Below, piece by piece: positions 1 to 12,486 of a stretch of DNA of 64,000 nucleotides. How positions within the stretch are numbered: the stretch's first letter is position 1; the number at the start of each line of letters is the position of its first letter. The position numbers and the translations under genes are program-made. The notes beneath the pieces are model-generated. The model was not told the DNA's origin, did not search any database, and saw nothing but the letters and a program-made list of their open reading frames with translations. Where the stretch lies: assembly GCA_026874595.1 (NCBI GenBank), contig CM049306.1, positions 92,745,642 to 92,809,641 on the forward strand. Reading direction: 5' to 3'. This DNA is from Sipunculus nudus (lineage: Eukaryota > Annelida > Sipuncula > Golfingiida > Sipunculidae).

Positions 1-268
1 CCCTTGGTGATGACTCGAAACCCCTCGGCTGTATCCATTGGCTTCTAGCCTCGGTTGTATAAAGAGGGCCGACATGGAATGTATTCCGGCAAGGCCAGGT
101 CAAGGCCAGGTCAACAACACACCTGTTGTGCTCTGTGTAAAACAATGTATACTGTGTATAGGTACTACTAGTTCGATGGCGGATCCAAGATGTTGCTGTT
201 GAGGGGGCTCAATTGTACGGTGGCCCGTATAGGACATGCACAAAATTATTTTTATCTCAATCCCTCGC

Positions 269-356
269 GTTAGTATGTCGTGGCCACGCGATAATTATCT
301 CGTTCCCACGCGATAATTATCTTGTTCCGGCGCGATAGTATCTCGTGGCCACGCCA
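269..356. repeat. 21-base minisatellite, about 4 units
   Basis: Imperfect tandem units built around CGTGGCCACGCGATAATTATCT and variants (CGTTCCCACGCGATAATTATCT is the second) repeat about four times. The GTGGCCAC core is palindromic. The region left of it (1-268) holds a short duplication of AAGGCCAGGTC at about 93-113 and no gene that I recognise. Confidence 0.7.
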
Positions 357-570
357 TTGTTTTAAAGCCAAATCCAGGGTACATCAGCCTATCAGTTTCA
401 GCTTGTAGTTATGATATCTATTTCTTCATAGTTATGTTTATTTTTTTACATAGACCAGTATGTGACACTCTCCCACCCCAACAGAGAATGTAACATTCGA
501 TTTAACGTTAATTTTTTTATACTTCACGAGTTTCTGGACGCCGCTTTATGTACTGACGATGGTGGATTAT

Positions 571-1460
571 TTGGGTCATCTGGAGCAATTCCTTGACCGT
601 GGAGAGGGGATGTTGGTTAAGTCGACTTGAACTCTAGGGCTCTGACCTGGACTCAACTAGCTTACTCCCTAGCTTAATTGGTCCCTTATGTGTAATTATT
701 TCGCCATAGCTCAGATTTTTTAAATAAATATTTTTAAAGGTTCCTTTGTCATCAACCCTTTTTTTCTATGAGATGATCAGAACTTTCAGCAGAGTCTATT
801 GTGACAACTAATGGACCACATTAAAAATAAGTGGTTTTGGACTACAACAAACGGCGGCCATTTTGGATTATAGAATAAAAATAGGTAAAAAAATACATTT
901 GACATCAAATATCAATTCCTCGACCCCAGAAACCCAAGAATCCATATACTTAAAAAACAGCAAGCGAAACCGTTATAACAATAATTTTCAAAATGGAGGG
1001 TGGCATCCTTCTTGGATTTCGGGCTTTTCCCGGTTCCACACTCACTTTTGAGGGAGACACCATTGCCAGATTGTCAAATTAACATTGAGAGAAAACAAAT
1101 CGATGGAGTCACCCATAATGAGAGACTAGAGCCCATTATGGGTGTTGGGTGACAAGTATGAGAGAGCATGTTTTTAGCTAAAAATCGTCGGCCATCTAAA
1201 AATGTAAGGTCAATATAGGTCAACCTAAAAACCCCAAAATCCATATACGGAATAGTATTGCAAGCCAAACTATTGAAAAGATATATTGCAAAATGGTGCA
1301 TGGTGGCCATTTTGGATATCGGGCTGTCATGGATTCCGCCTACACTTTCACGAGGGACACCCTCGATAATTTTTATTAATCTACCTCCATAGAAGACAAA
1401 TGTACTGAAAAACAACCTTCGCTCTCCTCTATGGTAACGGAATTGCTCCAGATGACCCAA
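571..1460. mobile_element. Non-autonomous DNA element with terminal inverted repeats
   Basis: The left end (571-592) contains GGGTCATCTGGAGCAATTCC and the right end (1439-1460) carries its exact reverse complement. Weaker similarity extends about 20 bases further inward on both sides. Internally, a segment at about 855-1063 is repeated at about 1190-1362; both end in a 'CATTTTGGAT...TCGGGC...GGGACACC'-like block. No transposase is visible, and the open frame at 1074-1460 on the minus strand is a by-product of the repeat. A target-site duplication was not resolved. Confidence 0.65.
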
Positions 1461-2207
1461 CTAGATAGCGTCTTAGCATTTGACTTTGTATGAGAGTCTC
1501 TGACGTAGCCGTGCATACCCGACTCAGTTGGCATTGATGTTTATAAGCCATGTGGGGGAATGCACTGCAACGGTCACCCATCCTGTTGCATAGATATCTT
1601 AGTAAATTAGCGATAATCTTAACATCAGGCTACGAGTGATGTATTTACACAAAAAAATGCATGTGTACTAATAAACGAAACTGAAAACCTGTCTCTATGA
1701 TAACGAGTCATCTCCTGCATCGCGTACGAGTTATCTCTCGTCCAGTAAGCCTTGCGAGCCATGCTTGTATTCATGCGGTCAGAAATTCAGAGGAGGTATT
1801 CATGCACAGGGATTTACCAGTATGCTGTGTTAAAACGGATTTTTTTCGCATACGGTAGGTGTCGTTAGAAATTATGCTAATAAAATAACGATTGGTCTGG
1901 TGTATGTCAAGTGACAGCGTACCTGTAGGCCATGAGGAGTGGTAAAAAATCCAAAGGTAATGTAACGCTAATACGCTTCTGTGGTCTCTCCAATAACAGA
2001 GGGCCGTTAGCGCTACATCTGACGGTATAATGTTATTTAAAACTTTCAATCATCGTCGGCCACATGGTGTCTTGACCCTGTCAAATGAGTAAACATATTG
2101 TGTTAGTACAGGCTATTTCCCAGACATTAAATTGTTTTACTCATTTTTGCTGTAATTTATGTTAATTTACTTCTACACAATAGCTGAAGTATTGACTGGG
2201 TATAAAA
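1461..2207. other. Intergenic stretch, nothing recognised
   Basis: AT-rich unique-looking sequence between the inverted-repeat element and the 3' end of the pannexin gene. The open frame at 1771-2049 on the minus strand has no recognisable motif. Confidence 0.5.
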
Positions 2208-2213
2208 TTTATT
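2208..2213 (-). terminator. Candidate poly(A) signal of the pannexin gene
   Basis: The minus strand reads AATAAA here, about 235 bases past the stop codon of the channel gene. That is a reasonable 3'UTR length. Only the hexamer supports it. Confidence 0.4.
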
Positions 2214-2448
2214 CAATAATATCAAACTTAATATCTGTCAGTTCATCTTAACAGTCCATTTTGTCATGACATGTTGACAAGGACATATTTTGATAGACGC
2301 TGATTCTTTGATTGCAGTACTGTGAAATATAATAATATACATTTTCGGAATTCACATCAAGTTCTGCCATTGTATCATTTTGTACAAAAATATAAACTTT
2401 TCATAAACATTGCCCCAATTCCTTTCGCGCAGAGCAGACTATACAATG

Positions 2449-3755
2449 TCAAACAGGACTCGACTCTTTTGATTTCCGAGCTTTCCGGAAGTTTCTAAAC
2501 AAGCGGGTCCGCCAGCCTAATTTTACAGGTGGTCGCAGAGCGCTTGGTCTCCCTGAAACCAGAACGCCGCAATTTTGAAAATTCTTCGGTTCGTACGGGT
2601 TTGACTCTCGAGGGGGCGCACGGTGTGACCTTTCCTTTTTCTTCTCCAAATCATGTCCAACGTCAAACATATCTTGGCTTAGGTACTGAGCGTTTATCTG
2701 CCGGGTTATGGTCCCATACTCGCAGTTATCTGTAGCTTGCATGTCATCTTCCGACTCGACAACTATACCTGGTACTCCTCCAACCTTATTCACAGTTTCA
2801 TAGTCACTCACAGCTAATTTTACCTCGCCATAGGAATTTCTGAGGGCCGACATCCGCAGATGGAGCGAACGTGCAAGGTATACGATCTCTCTGTTTTGTG
2901 TGAGACGAGCGTTTCGTTTGAGATATGCAAAGTTCTGTACGAATGATTCGTTGTGGTACAAAAAGTTTGAGAGAAGCTTTAGTCCACGGCACTTTCTATA
3001 AAACCCACTGTCTGGCTCAATCTCCAAACTGTCAATGAAGAAACGCGTGGAGAGCCCGGGAATGTTCCGGTAGAAAAATGAATCGTTCACTGGAATTTCC
3101 ACCAAGAAATACACGACGTTTATAAAACTGGCGATGCACGTGAAACCAAGGATACCTAGGTTAACAAACCATAACTTCCGGAGGATGAACACGTTGGAGA
3201 TGTTACAGCGGTACACGCGATCCGCATCAACAGGACAAAAGAAAACCGGCGACACAAACGCAGGATACGGGATAAGCCAGACTTGAAGGAAAGAGTAACC
3301 GAGAGAAATAAAACAGTAGAGAAGATGGCGAGCAATGTAGACTGTCAGTAACGGTTTGGTCCTGACTGTGATGAAGTAGTGAACTACGTCGTTGACATCT
3401 TTACAAAGTAGCTGGATTTTCATAAGGTATGGGTCAGGGGAAGCTTGCAAATCCCGCAGTTCGATTCGACTTTCGTACCACTGGACGATTTTTGTTGCCA
3501 TATCATTGAGATACGTCATCATTGTGTTGAAGAACGTAAGTAGTCCCGGCACAGCGGTTACTTCCCATAACAGGAACGGTAGGAGGAACATGGGCGCTTG
3601 ACTCAGGTACAGGAATGGGAAAATCTTGTTTGGCAGGACTGTGACCCTCCCGGTGACGTTAGAGATATTACGCATGGTAGTCCCGCAGTGGCTGTCAATG
3701 TAGTGCATCAGTTCCTCACTGTCTTCTCCTTGTGGCTCACAGGCGACTGTTGCTC
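2449..3755 (-). CDS. Pannexin-like channel, coding exon 2 (C-terminal 435 residues)
   Basis: This exon encodes most of a four-transmembrane channel subunit of the innexin/pannexin superfamily (plasma-membrane large-pore channel). It opens after a TTTCAACAG acceptor in phase 1 and reads ...TVACEPQG...MHYIDSHCGTT, the second half of extracellular loop 1 with its two cysteines. TM2 is around KIFPFLYLSQAPMFLLPFL, then a long cytoplasmic loop, TM3 around YIARHLLYCFISLGYSFL, loop 2 with two cysteines (FFCPVDADRVYRCNISN), TM4 around LGILGFTCIASFINVVYFL, and a cytoplasmic tail ending in basic and Ser/Thr-rich sequence. The order and the YIDSHC, FFP-like and post-TM4 patterns resemble vertebrate pannexins (FVDSYCW, KFFPYILL). 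The YYQWV innexin signature is absent. N-glycosylation sequons are visible in both extracellular loops (NIS, NVT; NIS). A divergent innexin is the main alternative. Confidence 0.8.
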
Positions 3756-3826
3756 CTGTTGAAATATGAATAAAAATTCCATTCTAAATTTTAATATCAT
3801 GCAGGAGCGAATCGAGGATTTTTAAA

Positions 3827-3841
3827 GGGGGGGGGGGGGGG
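3827..3841. repeat. Poly-G tract in a GGCGGATCC-type repeat fragment
   Basis: A run of 15 G follows GCAGGAGCGAATCGAGGATT, which resembles a decayed tip of the CAGGGGCGGATCCAGGATT family seen intact at 43006. Confidence 0.5.
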
Positions 3842-4271
3842 TGTTGGTATATATTGGTTGTTGTGTTGCAATCTGCTTAGTTTTTCTGTGTTAGGTGTTA
3901 TTCTATTTCCAAGAAATCCTAACGTCAGAAAATGTTCCATGCCTCGCTAAATCCGCTCCTGTTAAGGCTACCATCTCGCCGCAGCAAAAACAATAAGGAT
4001 AACATATAGCAAATACAGTTACTCTTTAATTATTCCAACTGGTGGAGCAGTCGATTGCAACAATGTTATCTCCAAGTGTGGCCATTCCTTCGTGGTGTCT
4101 TTTAATTGATTGGGGTCTAAATATCAATATCCCTATATATACAGGCAATTAGTATATCCCTTCGGTTATACAAACTTTGATTTTTTATTTTATGGGAATT
4201 ATTCTTATTTGTTTCTCTTAAAATTTATAAAGGGGGGGGTGTATTGCAATTTAAATTGGAAAAAAACTTAC

Positions 4272-4433
4272 CGAAGAACTCTTGTCCGAAGATAAGAGCT
4301 GATATGGCTAGGTTCACCAGAACATTGAGGAGTCGAACCACTTTATCGTATGGCAGCTCCGTTCTGAGGTTCTGCCTGTCAAGGGAGGACTCCGCGTAAC
4401 CCAGCAGTTCATCCAGCATCATGGATGATAAAG
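4272..4433 (-). CDS. Pannexin-like channel, coding exon 1 (start codon and TM1)
   Basis: Coding begins at the ATG at 4422-4420; 4423-4433 is 5'UTR. The exon follows an ATTGCAG acceptor and ends TTCTTCG|GTAAGT at 4272, phase 1, matching exon 2 exactly (1458 coding bases in total, 485 residues plus stop). It encodes a short cytoplasmic N-terminus (MMLDELLGYAESS) and TM1 (about VVRLLNVLVNLAISALIFG), then QEFFG leading into loop 1, comparable to AQEISIG in pannexins. A second ATG follows immediately, so the start could be one residue later. No upstream in-frame ATG exists in the preceding exon. Confidence 0.72.
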
Positions 4434-4913
4434 CTGCAATATGATCTAACTTGCTTTTGAAAATAAATCAAGCATTTATAAATTGATACACTTTAATTAA
4501 TCTTGCAAATTATTTACAATTTAATCAGCAAATACATACATATACACACATATATGTGTGTGCTTTTTAATTGAAATCGAAGTGACATCTTATAAGAAAC
4601 CACAATATGGAAACGTCAATTAAAGAAGTACATGCAAAGTGAATAGCATGCTAATAGACAAAAAGGTTATTTAATTTAATAAGAATTCGATCTGAACCAG
4701 ATGAAAGTGAATTTTGAATTATATTAACGATTTGTCTTTAGGGTGGATTGCGGTCTCTGAGTGCTGTGCAGTTGATGCTGACGTGATATTATCCCTGGAA
4801 TCATGATATAGAACCCCGGCCTTAGCGAAGATCTAATTGTATCATATGTCCAATTGAAGATAAAATATATATTTACAGATAACTGGCGGTGAAATAAGGC
4901 GTCAATAACTTAC

Positions 4914-5023
4914 CTAACAGCAGTTTTGGCTCGATATGTCTGAAGATGAGGACAAGTCAGACTTCCCTGACGTCGTGAGAGCTCAGGCTCATGTTGTTGG
5001 ACCAGATCCATGGACAAGCGGAT
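4914..5023 (-). promoter_or_regulatory. 5'UTR exon of the pannexin gene with overlapping uORF
   Basis: The minus strand shows a pyrimidine-rich acceptor (TTTATCCTTTGCAG) before 5023 and a strong donor (TTAG|GTAAGT) after 4914. Spliced to 4433, it contains an ATG at 5011-5009 opening a frame of 41 codons that runs across the junction. That frame stops at a TGA just inside the main coding sequence, out of frame with it. The pannexin frame itself is closed by a TGA in this exon, so it is untranslated for the channel. A plus-strand open frame from about 4937 is antisense to it and I do not regard it as real. Confidence 0.5.
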
Positions 5024-5405
5024 CTGCAAAGGATAAATCACCACAAACCACATAAATCATGTGCCTGATATCCGCTTAGTCTACATGAAAATGACTCCTC
5101 TCCCTGTCTGTGTCTGTGTGTGTCTCTCTATCAATTTATATATATTTGGTGAAATCTGCATAATAAGACCACAATCATCAATTAGTGTGTTAAAATTTAA
5201 GGTATATAGATATATTGAAATACATGACTGCAGCCAGCATACTTATATTTGAGCCTTTGGTGCTCCCGAGACGGGTGCCGGTTAAAAATTTAAAGTCACT
5301 GGTGATTAGAGTGATGTTGTTGATTTGAACTGAATAGTGATAACTAAACTGTAAGATATTTTATGTTTTCAAATGGCTTGTAATTTCCAGTTTCCTGTTG
5401 GATTC

Positions 5406-5476
5406 TCTCTGTCTGTCTGTCTGTCTGTCTATGTCTGTGTCTGTCTGTCTCTCTGTATCTCTCTCTTTCATTCTAA

Positions 5477-5548
<72 letters not shown>
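5406..5548. repeat. (TCTG)n followed by (AT)n microsatellite
   Basis: TCTG units run from 5406 to about 5460, and AT dinucleotides fill about 5483-5548. Open frames on both strands here translate to repetitive YI or Cys/Val/Ser runs and are artefacts. Confidence 0.9.
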
Positions 5549-5549
<1 letters not shown>

Positions 5550-5798
5550 TGCTCCGCAGTGGCACGTGTAATCTCTGCGCGAAGAAAAGGTACAAATAAT
5601 AACATTCCCGAAATCACAGAGGCTGAACAAAAGGATCAGAAATCATTTCGAAATGCAGGCATAATCCTGATCTCCGAACATTTCCACCTGACCATGGCTG
5701 AGTGCGTCAACATATAATTACATAACTACATCGACCGTTGACAGATCACATCTGAAGATTGCAAATGCATGAAAATACGTGTTAATGTGTAACTGTAC

Positions 5799-5799
<1 letters not shown>

Positions 5800-5856
<57 letters not shown>
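5800..5856. repeat. (TA)n microsatellite
   Basis: Uninterrupted TA dinucleotide run. Confidence 0.9.
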
Positions 5857-5858
<2 letters not shown>

Positions 5859-6634
5859 AGGCCCACCGAGAGAAACATTTTGAGGCGGAACAAGAAGGTT
5901 CTTGGGCCCCCTCCCTTGAACCCTAACCCCCTCCTTCAGCTATATGGGTTCAATCAAATATGTACCCGAGCGAAGGCCCAAACAATGTAGCCTTGAAAGG
6001 GGTGACAGACAATGGTCTAGGGAAGGGATGCACAGTAATGCGTGACTTTTTTCTGCAATTGAGACCGTGTATAGTATGTTCTCATGTATAAACTTTCACT
6101 GCCATGATATGGAGGCCAAATGCACACGAATGCACGAACAGTTCGTGTATTAAAGTGATGAAAGTTTTTTTTACTATAGTATTTAACTGTATATAAATAT
6201 AATATTGTCTTTATGATATACTATTCACGTAGACCAAACCTTAAACGACGTGACAGATTAGTCTTAATTGTTCAATAAACAAACTGAAATTTTATTCATA
6301 CCTAAATTAGCAAAAGGAAAAGCGCTAAATAAAGATTGAAAGCGATACAAGTGACTCCTGTAATTCTGTGAAAGACTTGTTTTCTTACATATAATTATAT
6401 ACACACATCTCACGGCTGAAATATATCATGATCATGTTCTACGAAACAGATGAAACCTTCTAATAACGATTTGAAGGTTCGGTCCTGTTTTCATAAAGGC
6501 AGAGGAGCTGTCCGTAGATTTTGACCGCTTGTTTATATCGGAGGGGGGGGGGGGGGTTTGATTGGTATAATCTTTTGAAGGCCCTTCACGTTTTCTAAAC
6601 AAGCATGTACCGTTCCTTTATACGGATAAATCAA

Positions 6635-6770
6635 ACACACAATAACAAACAACAACAAACACAATAACAAACACATAATAACAAACACACAATAACAAAC
6701 ACAATAACAAACATACAATGATAAACAGTCACCCCTATTTTTTTATACAGATAAATCAAACACATAATAA
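6635..6770. repeat. CACAATAACAAA-type minisatellite
   Basis: Imperfect tandem units of ACACAATAACAAAC, about 8 to 10 copies. It is preceded by a poly-G run at about 6541-6556. The segment TTTATACGGATAAATCAAACAC occurs just before it (about 6617) and a near copy recurs within it (about 6740), so the array is itself partly duplicated. Confidence 0.7.
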
Positions 6771-8203
6771 CCAATATTCACCCCTCTACTTTGTGCCTCC
6801 CTTAGATTCAATAACAATATCACCAATTAAAATAACAATCACATCATTACGTTTTCTGAGGCTGAATATAACACGGAATATTATTCACGCAGGACAGTGT
6901 AATATTGCATAATTCATATACACATTATATTTCTTTAAATATCAGTTTGTATAAATTTGTCCAACAACATAATTTAGCCTCCATTTCTCAATATCAATCA
7001 ACCGCCAATCCCGCCTGTCCTGTTATTTCCGGAATGCCCACTGGATGTTGTGAAAGACGGTATGCGGTCATTATATTATAAGGACACATCATCACTTATT
7101 TTATTACTGTATTTAAAATAATTTCATTTCAATTTAAGTTCACGTATCTTTTCAAGCGATTCCACTTATGCCAAATACAAAGTAAACATGGTCTGCTAAA
7201 TCGTAGGGAGCCACATTACCCTACATTGGCAGAAATTTTCACATATACATATTGTACGAGTCACCCCTTGTCTTATGCCAAGTTTCATCAATCTCAAGCA
7301 TTTAACCTACACTGACAATCATCATACCTTTCCTAGGAACTTTAATACTACCTGGCCCATAACCACAACCGACCAACCTGATAGGGGGCACATGCGCATT
7401 TGGCCTATTCGGGGGTCGAGTCTGCTTTGTAATCAGGCCAGGGTAAAAAGAATCCCATTGGATCATATTGTTATGTATGCTTTCATATTTGGCTTTAAAA
7501 AAATCTCAACAGGGTAGTATGGTAAATTATTAAATCACCCACGTGCTTGTATTATAAAGAGCTAAAGTGTTCAAATAATCCGAAGTTGCACCCTTGTGCA
7601 AACACATCACAGCATCACTCACAGCATCTCACAAGAGTGACAACATAAGTGGTTCCCAGGTCTTTTTTTCCATGCAAATACTTTGTAAACATGTACACAT
7701 CCCACTGCTTCGTAAATATTTACACACACACTAAGTATATACATATACTTGTACTGATGTACATACAACAGAATTGGCATTGCCTGTACTTCTCATTCTG
7801 CAGTTTATTTGCTATGTGATAGCGTTCCCTGATATGTATTCATAACTCTCAGATAGTTAGAAACCTGTAGCCTCCGATATCATACAATTAATTATGGTCA
7901 TCAAAGTTAAACAGTCATAGCAAAATTCAGGTCAATCCATACTTTCATATTTGAGATATGGGTACTCAATTTCATACAATTTACATGCAAAATTAAATTT
8001 GAAAACTGTTCGTCACTACTTTTTCAGATTGTTTGATTGCATAACTTTCCTCAAAACTTGTGTGTTACTGGGATGATGTTACACAAATTCAGATTAATGA
8101 AATAATATTCCAAAATTAGAAGTGCTCAGGTAAATCTTTGACATACCAGTTACCTGTCAGTATAAAGGTAAGTCTTAATTATGTACACTAAATGAAATAT
8201 AGA
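6771..8203. other. Intergenic stretch, nothing recognised
   Basis: AT-rich DNA between the minisatellite and the LINE. The short open frame at 7275-7517 has no motif that I can identify. Confidence 0.5.
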
Positions 8204-8665
8204 TTTTTTTTTATTTATTTATTTTTTTTTTTTTTAAACATTTTATTCATATAAATATTGAATTACATAGTGAATTCAGTTTACATTTCTCTCCCTTGTA
8301 ATATACATGTCTACAACAGCTGTGTATAGTCCGTATAATAGCATAATCATAATACATTCAATATATGGCTATGTCATCTATATACCGTTATATCATCATC
8401 GAAATCAGCATTATCGAGAAATTAATCGCATCATAATCTCTGTTATAATATAATAGTAGTATTATTAATATTAAATGATATTCTTTTCCCCATTCTAATT
8501 TTAATTACTTGCGTAACATAGTCATACACTACTTTTCATCACCATGATCACGTTATACTCCACAATGTAGTAACATCATCATAATCATCATCATCATCAA
8601 TATAATTAGATTATCATTAATATAATGCGTCATAAACGTCATTTTAGTTTACCTCTTCATCATTA

Positions 8666-11600
8666 TCACAACTGTAAATTATCTATCAATGTTTTTAGTT
8701 TTTTTGAGTTTACATACTCAACCTTCAAATAAGTTTGAATGCTCTGATGAAAGCACAAGTCTCTTTTAATATGTTTAATGATTAAATTCGAAGTAATATT
8801 AGTTTTATTCATTTTCGCGCTCATTTGTGCATTAAATATGGAGTATGTAATTATGCTGATGCATATGATAATGAATACTAAATTGGCATTTAAATGGAAC
8901 CAAATACCGTATCCTAACACTAAATGTTTCCATGTTATGTTAACCTGTAATATACGACTAATTATTATCCAAATTCTTTTCACCATTTTGCAATTAAACA
9001 GCATATGACACAGGTCATCTAGTGTGTTACAAATATGACAATATGGGTTCACCGTCTTGTCCCATTTTGCAACCTTTGAGCTATACGGGACTATATTGTG
9101 AAGAAGTCTATAATTAAATTCAGCGATTTTCTTACATGGAAATGATTTTACTTTTAAATTATATATTGCTTCCCAAGGTATTATATAGTGAATATTAAGA
9201 TGTTTCTTCCACATTTTATGTATTACTGGAGACTTATATTTTTGCTCTACTAATAAATCGTAGAAAAATTTAAATTTCTGTTCCTTAATTATTATAGTCG
9301 CTTTACCTGTGAATACAGTAACTGTTATATTCTGTATTTTATGGGTTTTTAAGAATTGTTCATGGTCAATTGTTCTGAATATTTTTTTGCATTATACGTT
9401 TTAGCACTGCATATTCAATTATCCAGTTTCTCTTTTCCTTTAGTCTCTGTAAAACATAATTTTCTTCAATAAATTTGGTACCATCAAATAAATCTCGAAA
9501 ATGTAAAATTTTGGCTTTTGACCATGCCTTAAAAAGTATAGGTTTTTCTTTATGTAAGAAGTATTTGTTATAAGTTCCTTTGATAGCTGTTGTGCTGTTA
9601 TTTTCTCCAGGGGTTGAATAGTTTTGCAACGGTAATAACTTTTTATCATATGTTGATAAAATATTGGCAATGATGAAAATATTTCAAATTCATTTGAATT
9701 CGAAATATTAGTTTGTATCATAGACTGAAAATCTAGACCTATTCCTTCTAAAAATAAATTTAAGATACTAGACGCTTGATAATTTCCATGTAGAATTTTT
9801 GGTATCCATGCACATTTTGCAGCATGGAATATTGACTCAATATCAGGCATTTTAAGACCGCCCCGGTTGAGGGATCCTATTAAAGTAATTCTTTTTATTC
9901 TATCATGCTTATTCCAAAGGAAGCTGTGCATTATACTTTCTATTTTTTTAATATATCCACTATCTATTTAAGTCACAGCTGCTTTTAACAAAAATTGCAA
10001 TACACCCAGAGTTTTTAAGATAAGGATTTTCCCAAAAATTGATAAATTTCGTCTTTTCCAAATATTGATATTTGTTAATAGTTTTTCTATTGCTTCGTCC
10101 CAATTTTTACGGCAAGCAATAATTCTATTTGTACATATATATACCCCGAGGTACTTGACTGGTTCTTCAGTCCAAGTAATTCCTGCATAATTATTAGGTT
10201 TGTAGTTATTTTGACCTAACCATATCCCTATACATTTTTCTAGATTTAATTTGAGTCCAGATACTTGTCCGTAGAGTTGAACTTCGCATAGTGCCTGACT
10301 GATAGAATCATAGTCAGAAACTATAATCGTTGCGTCGTCTGCATATTGCGTTATTTTTACATTATCTTCATTGATAAAAAAAACCGTGTATTTGATTATT
10401 ATTCCTTATACGAATAGCCATAAATTCTACTGAAATTACAAATAAGAGAGCGGAAACTGGACAACCTTGTCGTATTCCGCGTGACATTGTCTGGACAGAC
10501 GAGATCCATCCATTATTTTTTATGCAAAATTCTGGCTTAGTATAAAATATTCTGATCCAATTTAAAAAATAATTTCCGAAATTAAAATATTGTAGAGCAT
10601 TTATCATGAAGTCCCATTCCAAGCTTTCAAAAGCCTTGGAGAAATCTAATTGTATTAGTCCGCCTGCTTTTCTGTAAATATTTGTGTATTCAATAATATC
10701 TTGTATCAGCCGTAAATTATTGCCAATATGACGACCTTTTATGTAACCTGTTTGATCAGGATTTACTATACTTTTTATAACTTTTTGGATTCTATTTGCA
10801 AAAATGAAGGTTAATATTTTATAGTCAGTATTGCATAGACTTATTGGTCTATTGTTTTTTAAACAATTTACATCCCCCTTTTTATGTATTAAAGTAAGTA
10901 CTGCCTTTCTCATAGATGCTGGCATTTCCTTTTTCTGGTATATGTCTTTTATTAATTCTAGGAAGACAGGACGGAGTCTTCTCCAAAAGGTTTGGTAGAA
11001 CTCAGAAGGCAAGCCATCTAGACCTGGGGATTTGTTTGGCTTTAGATTGTTTATGACATCATCGCATTCATTTTGTGAAATATATCCATCACAAAGCTCT
11101 TTTTGGATCGGAGACAATTTTGGAAATACTCCCGTATTTTTTAAGTATCTATTTATAGCTGCTTTGTTTGGTTTACACGAAGAATATAATTGTTTATAAA
11201 ATAAAGAAGTTAACTTCAATATATCATCTTCATTTGTATATAATTTATCTTGATGGTTTATACAGGTAATGGTATTTGATTTTTGATGTTTCTTTTCTAG
11301 GGAAAAAAAGTATTCTGTACTTTTTTCCCCTTCCTCTGCCCATTTGACGCGGGATCTTATTTGTGCTCCTTTGGTTTTTTCATCATATAATTTGTCCAAT
11401 TCTTTTTCTAAATCTGCTAGCATATTTGTATAATCCTTTGAATCCTGCTCCTTTATTTTATTTATTTGCTGTTCGAGTTGATGTATTTTGTCTTTTTTAT
11501 TTCTACTTTTCTCTTGTGAGTATAAAATAGAAATTTCTTTAATTTTTATTTTAATTAATTCCCATATCAATGAAATAGATATTTGATTTTTATATTTGTC

Positions 11601-12454
11601 CAAGCATTCACAAATAGTTTCATTTATCAAACTTATATATTTTTCATCAGACAAGAGTGACACATTTAATTTCCAGTAACCTTTACCTATTCTTTTATCA
11701 CTGGTTTCAATGATTATACTCACAGCATTATGGTCGGTAAGACGTGTTCCTACCTGGCTACTTATCACACAGCAGTTATTGTATTTATTTATTTTGAAAT
11801 CTAATAATTTAGAAGTAAAGATATAATCCAAACGACTTCGTAATACTCTGTCTGTATAGCATGTGAAACGTATTGCGTTGTCTGTGTATGTGTCATTTAA
11901 ATATAAAGTATTTATAAACCTTTGAAATATTGGTGTGGAATTTTCATTTCGATGAAACTTTGTGGTGCTATCTTTTTCAGATAGAACACTATTGAAGTCT
12001 CCGGCAACAATTAAGTTATCCAACGATTTGGAATATCGTATAATCCATTTTTGAACGTCTTTAAGGAATTCACATCGATCTTTATCTAGATTTGGTGCAT
12101 AAACGCATACAAGCGTACACAATTTTCCACAGATTTCAAGATTTATTAATAATTTTCTGCCTATATTATCACTGTGTTTATCGATAAGGGTATAATTAAT
12201 ATTGCGCCTCACTAAGATGGCAACACCTTTACTATGCGATGAACAACTTAAAGAATGATAACAGTACCGTTCCATGAACTGTTGAATACATTTTCAAAAG
12301 AAATAGTACAATACGTTTCCTGTAAAAAAGTAATATCAATATTTTGTTGGCCAAGCCATGTAAAGACCTTTTTACGCTTAAAATGGTTATTTAATCCTCT
12401 GATATTCAGAGTACAGAGCTTAATATCCTTATTCATAATGGACATCAAAGTCAA
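8666..12454 (-). pseudogene. LINE ORF2 (endonuclease-reverse transcriptase), frameshifted
   Basis: The frame starts at 12454 with the endonuclease motifs LNIRGL and LQET, then shifts at about 12260. The next block (12275-10368) carries VCVYAPN, AGDFNSV, SRLDYIF and TDHNAV of the endonuclease. The RT motifs in it are RPISLCNTDYKIL, QTGYIKGR, LDFSKAFESLEWDF and RGIRQGCPVSALLF. A second shift lies in the T-run at about 10378-10385, after which YADD (10334-10345) is read in another frame. An in-frame TAA sits at about 9967. Further blocks at 9931-9440, 9629-9366 and 9214-8666 carry the thumb-like region (HSFLWNKHDRIKR) and a C/H cluster (CHICNTLDDLCHMLFNC). The enzyme would nick DNA and reverse-transcribe the element RNA, but this copy cannot make it. 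Confidence 0.85.
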
Positions 12455-12486
12455 TATAGAATATTAATGATTTAACAAGTCTCTCT

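Noticed and set aside
4937-5063. Plus-strand open frame starting MSEDEDKSDFPDV
   Set aside because: It is antisense to an exon with clear minus-strand splice signals, is short, has no domain, and no plus-strand gene surrounds it.
5361-5717. Open frames on both strands over the 5.4-5.7 kb microsatellites
   Set aside because: They translate TCTG and AT repeats into YIYI or Cys/Ser runs. The same applies at 17668-17993, 25664-25975 and 28283-28581.
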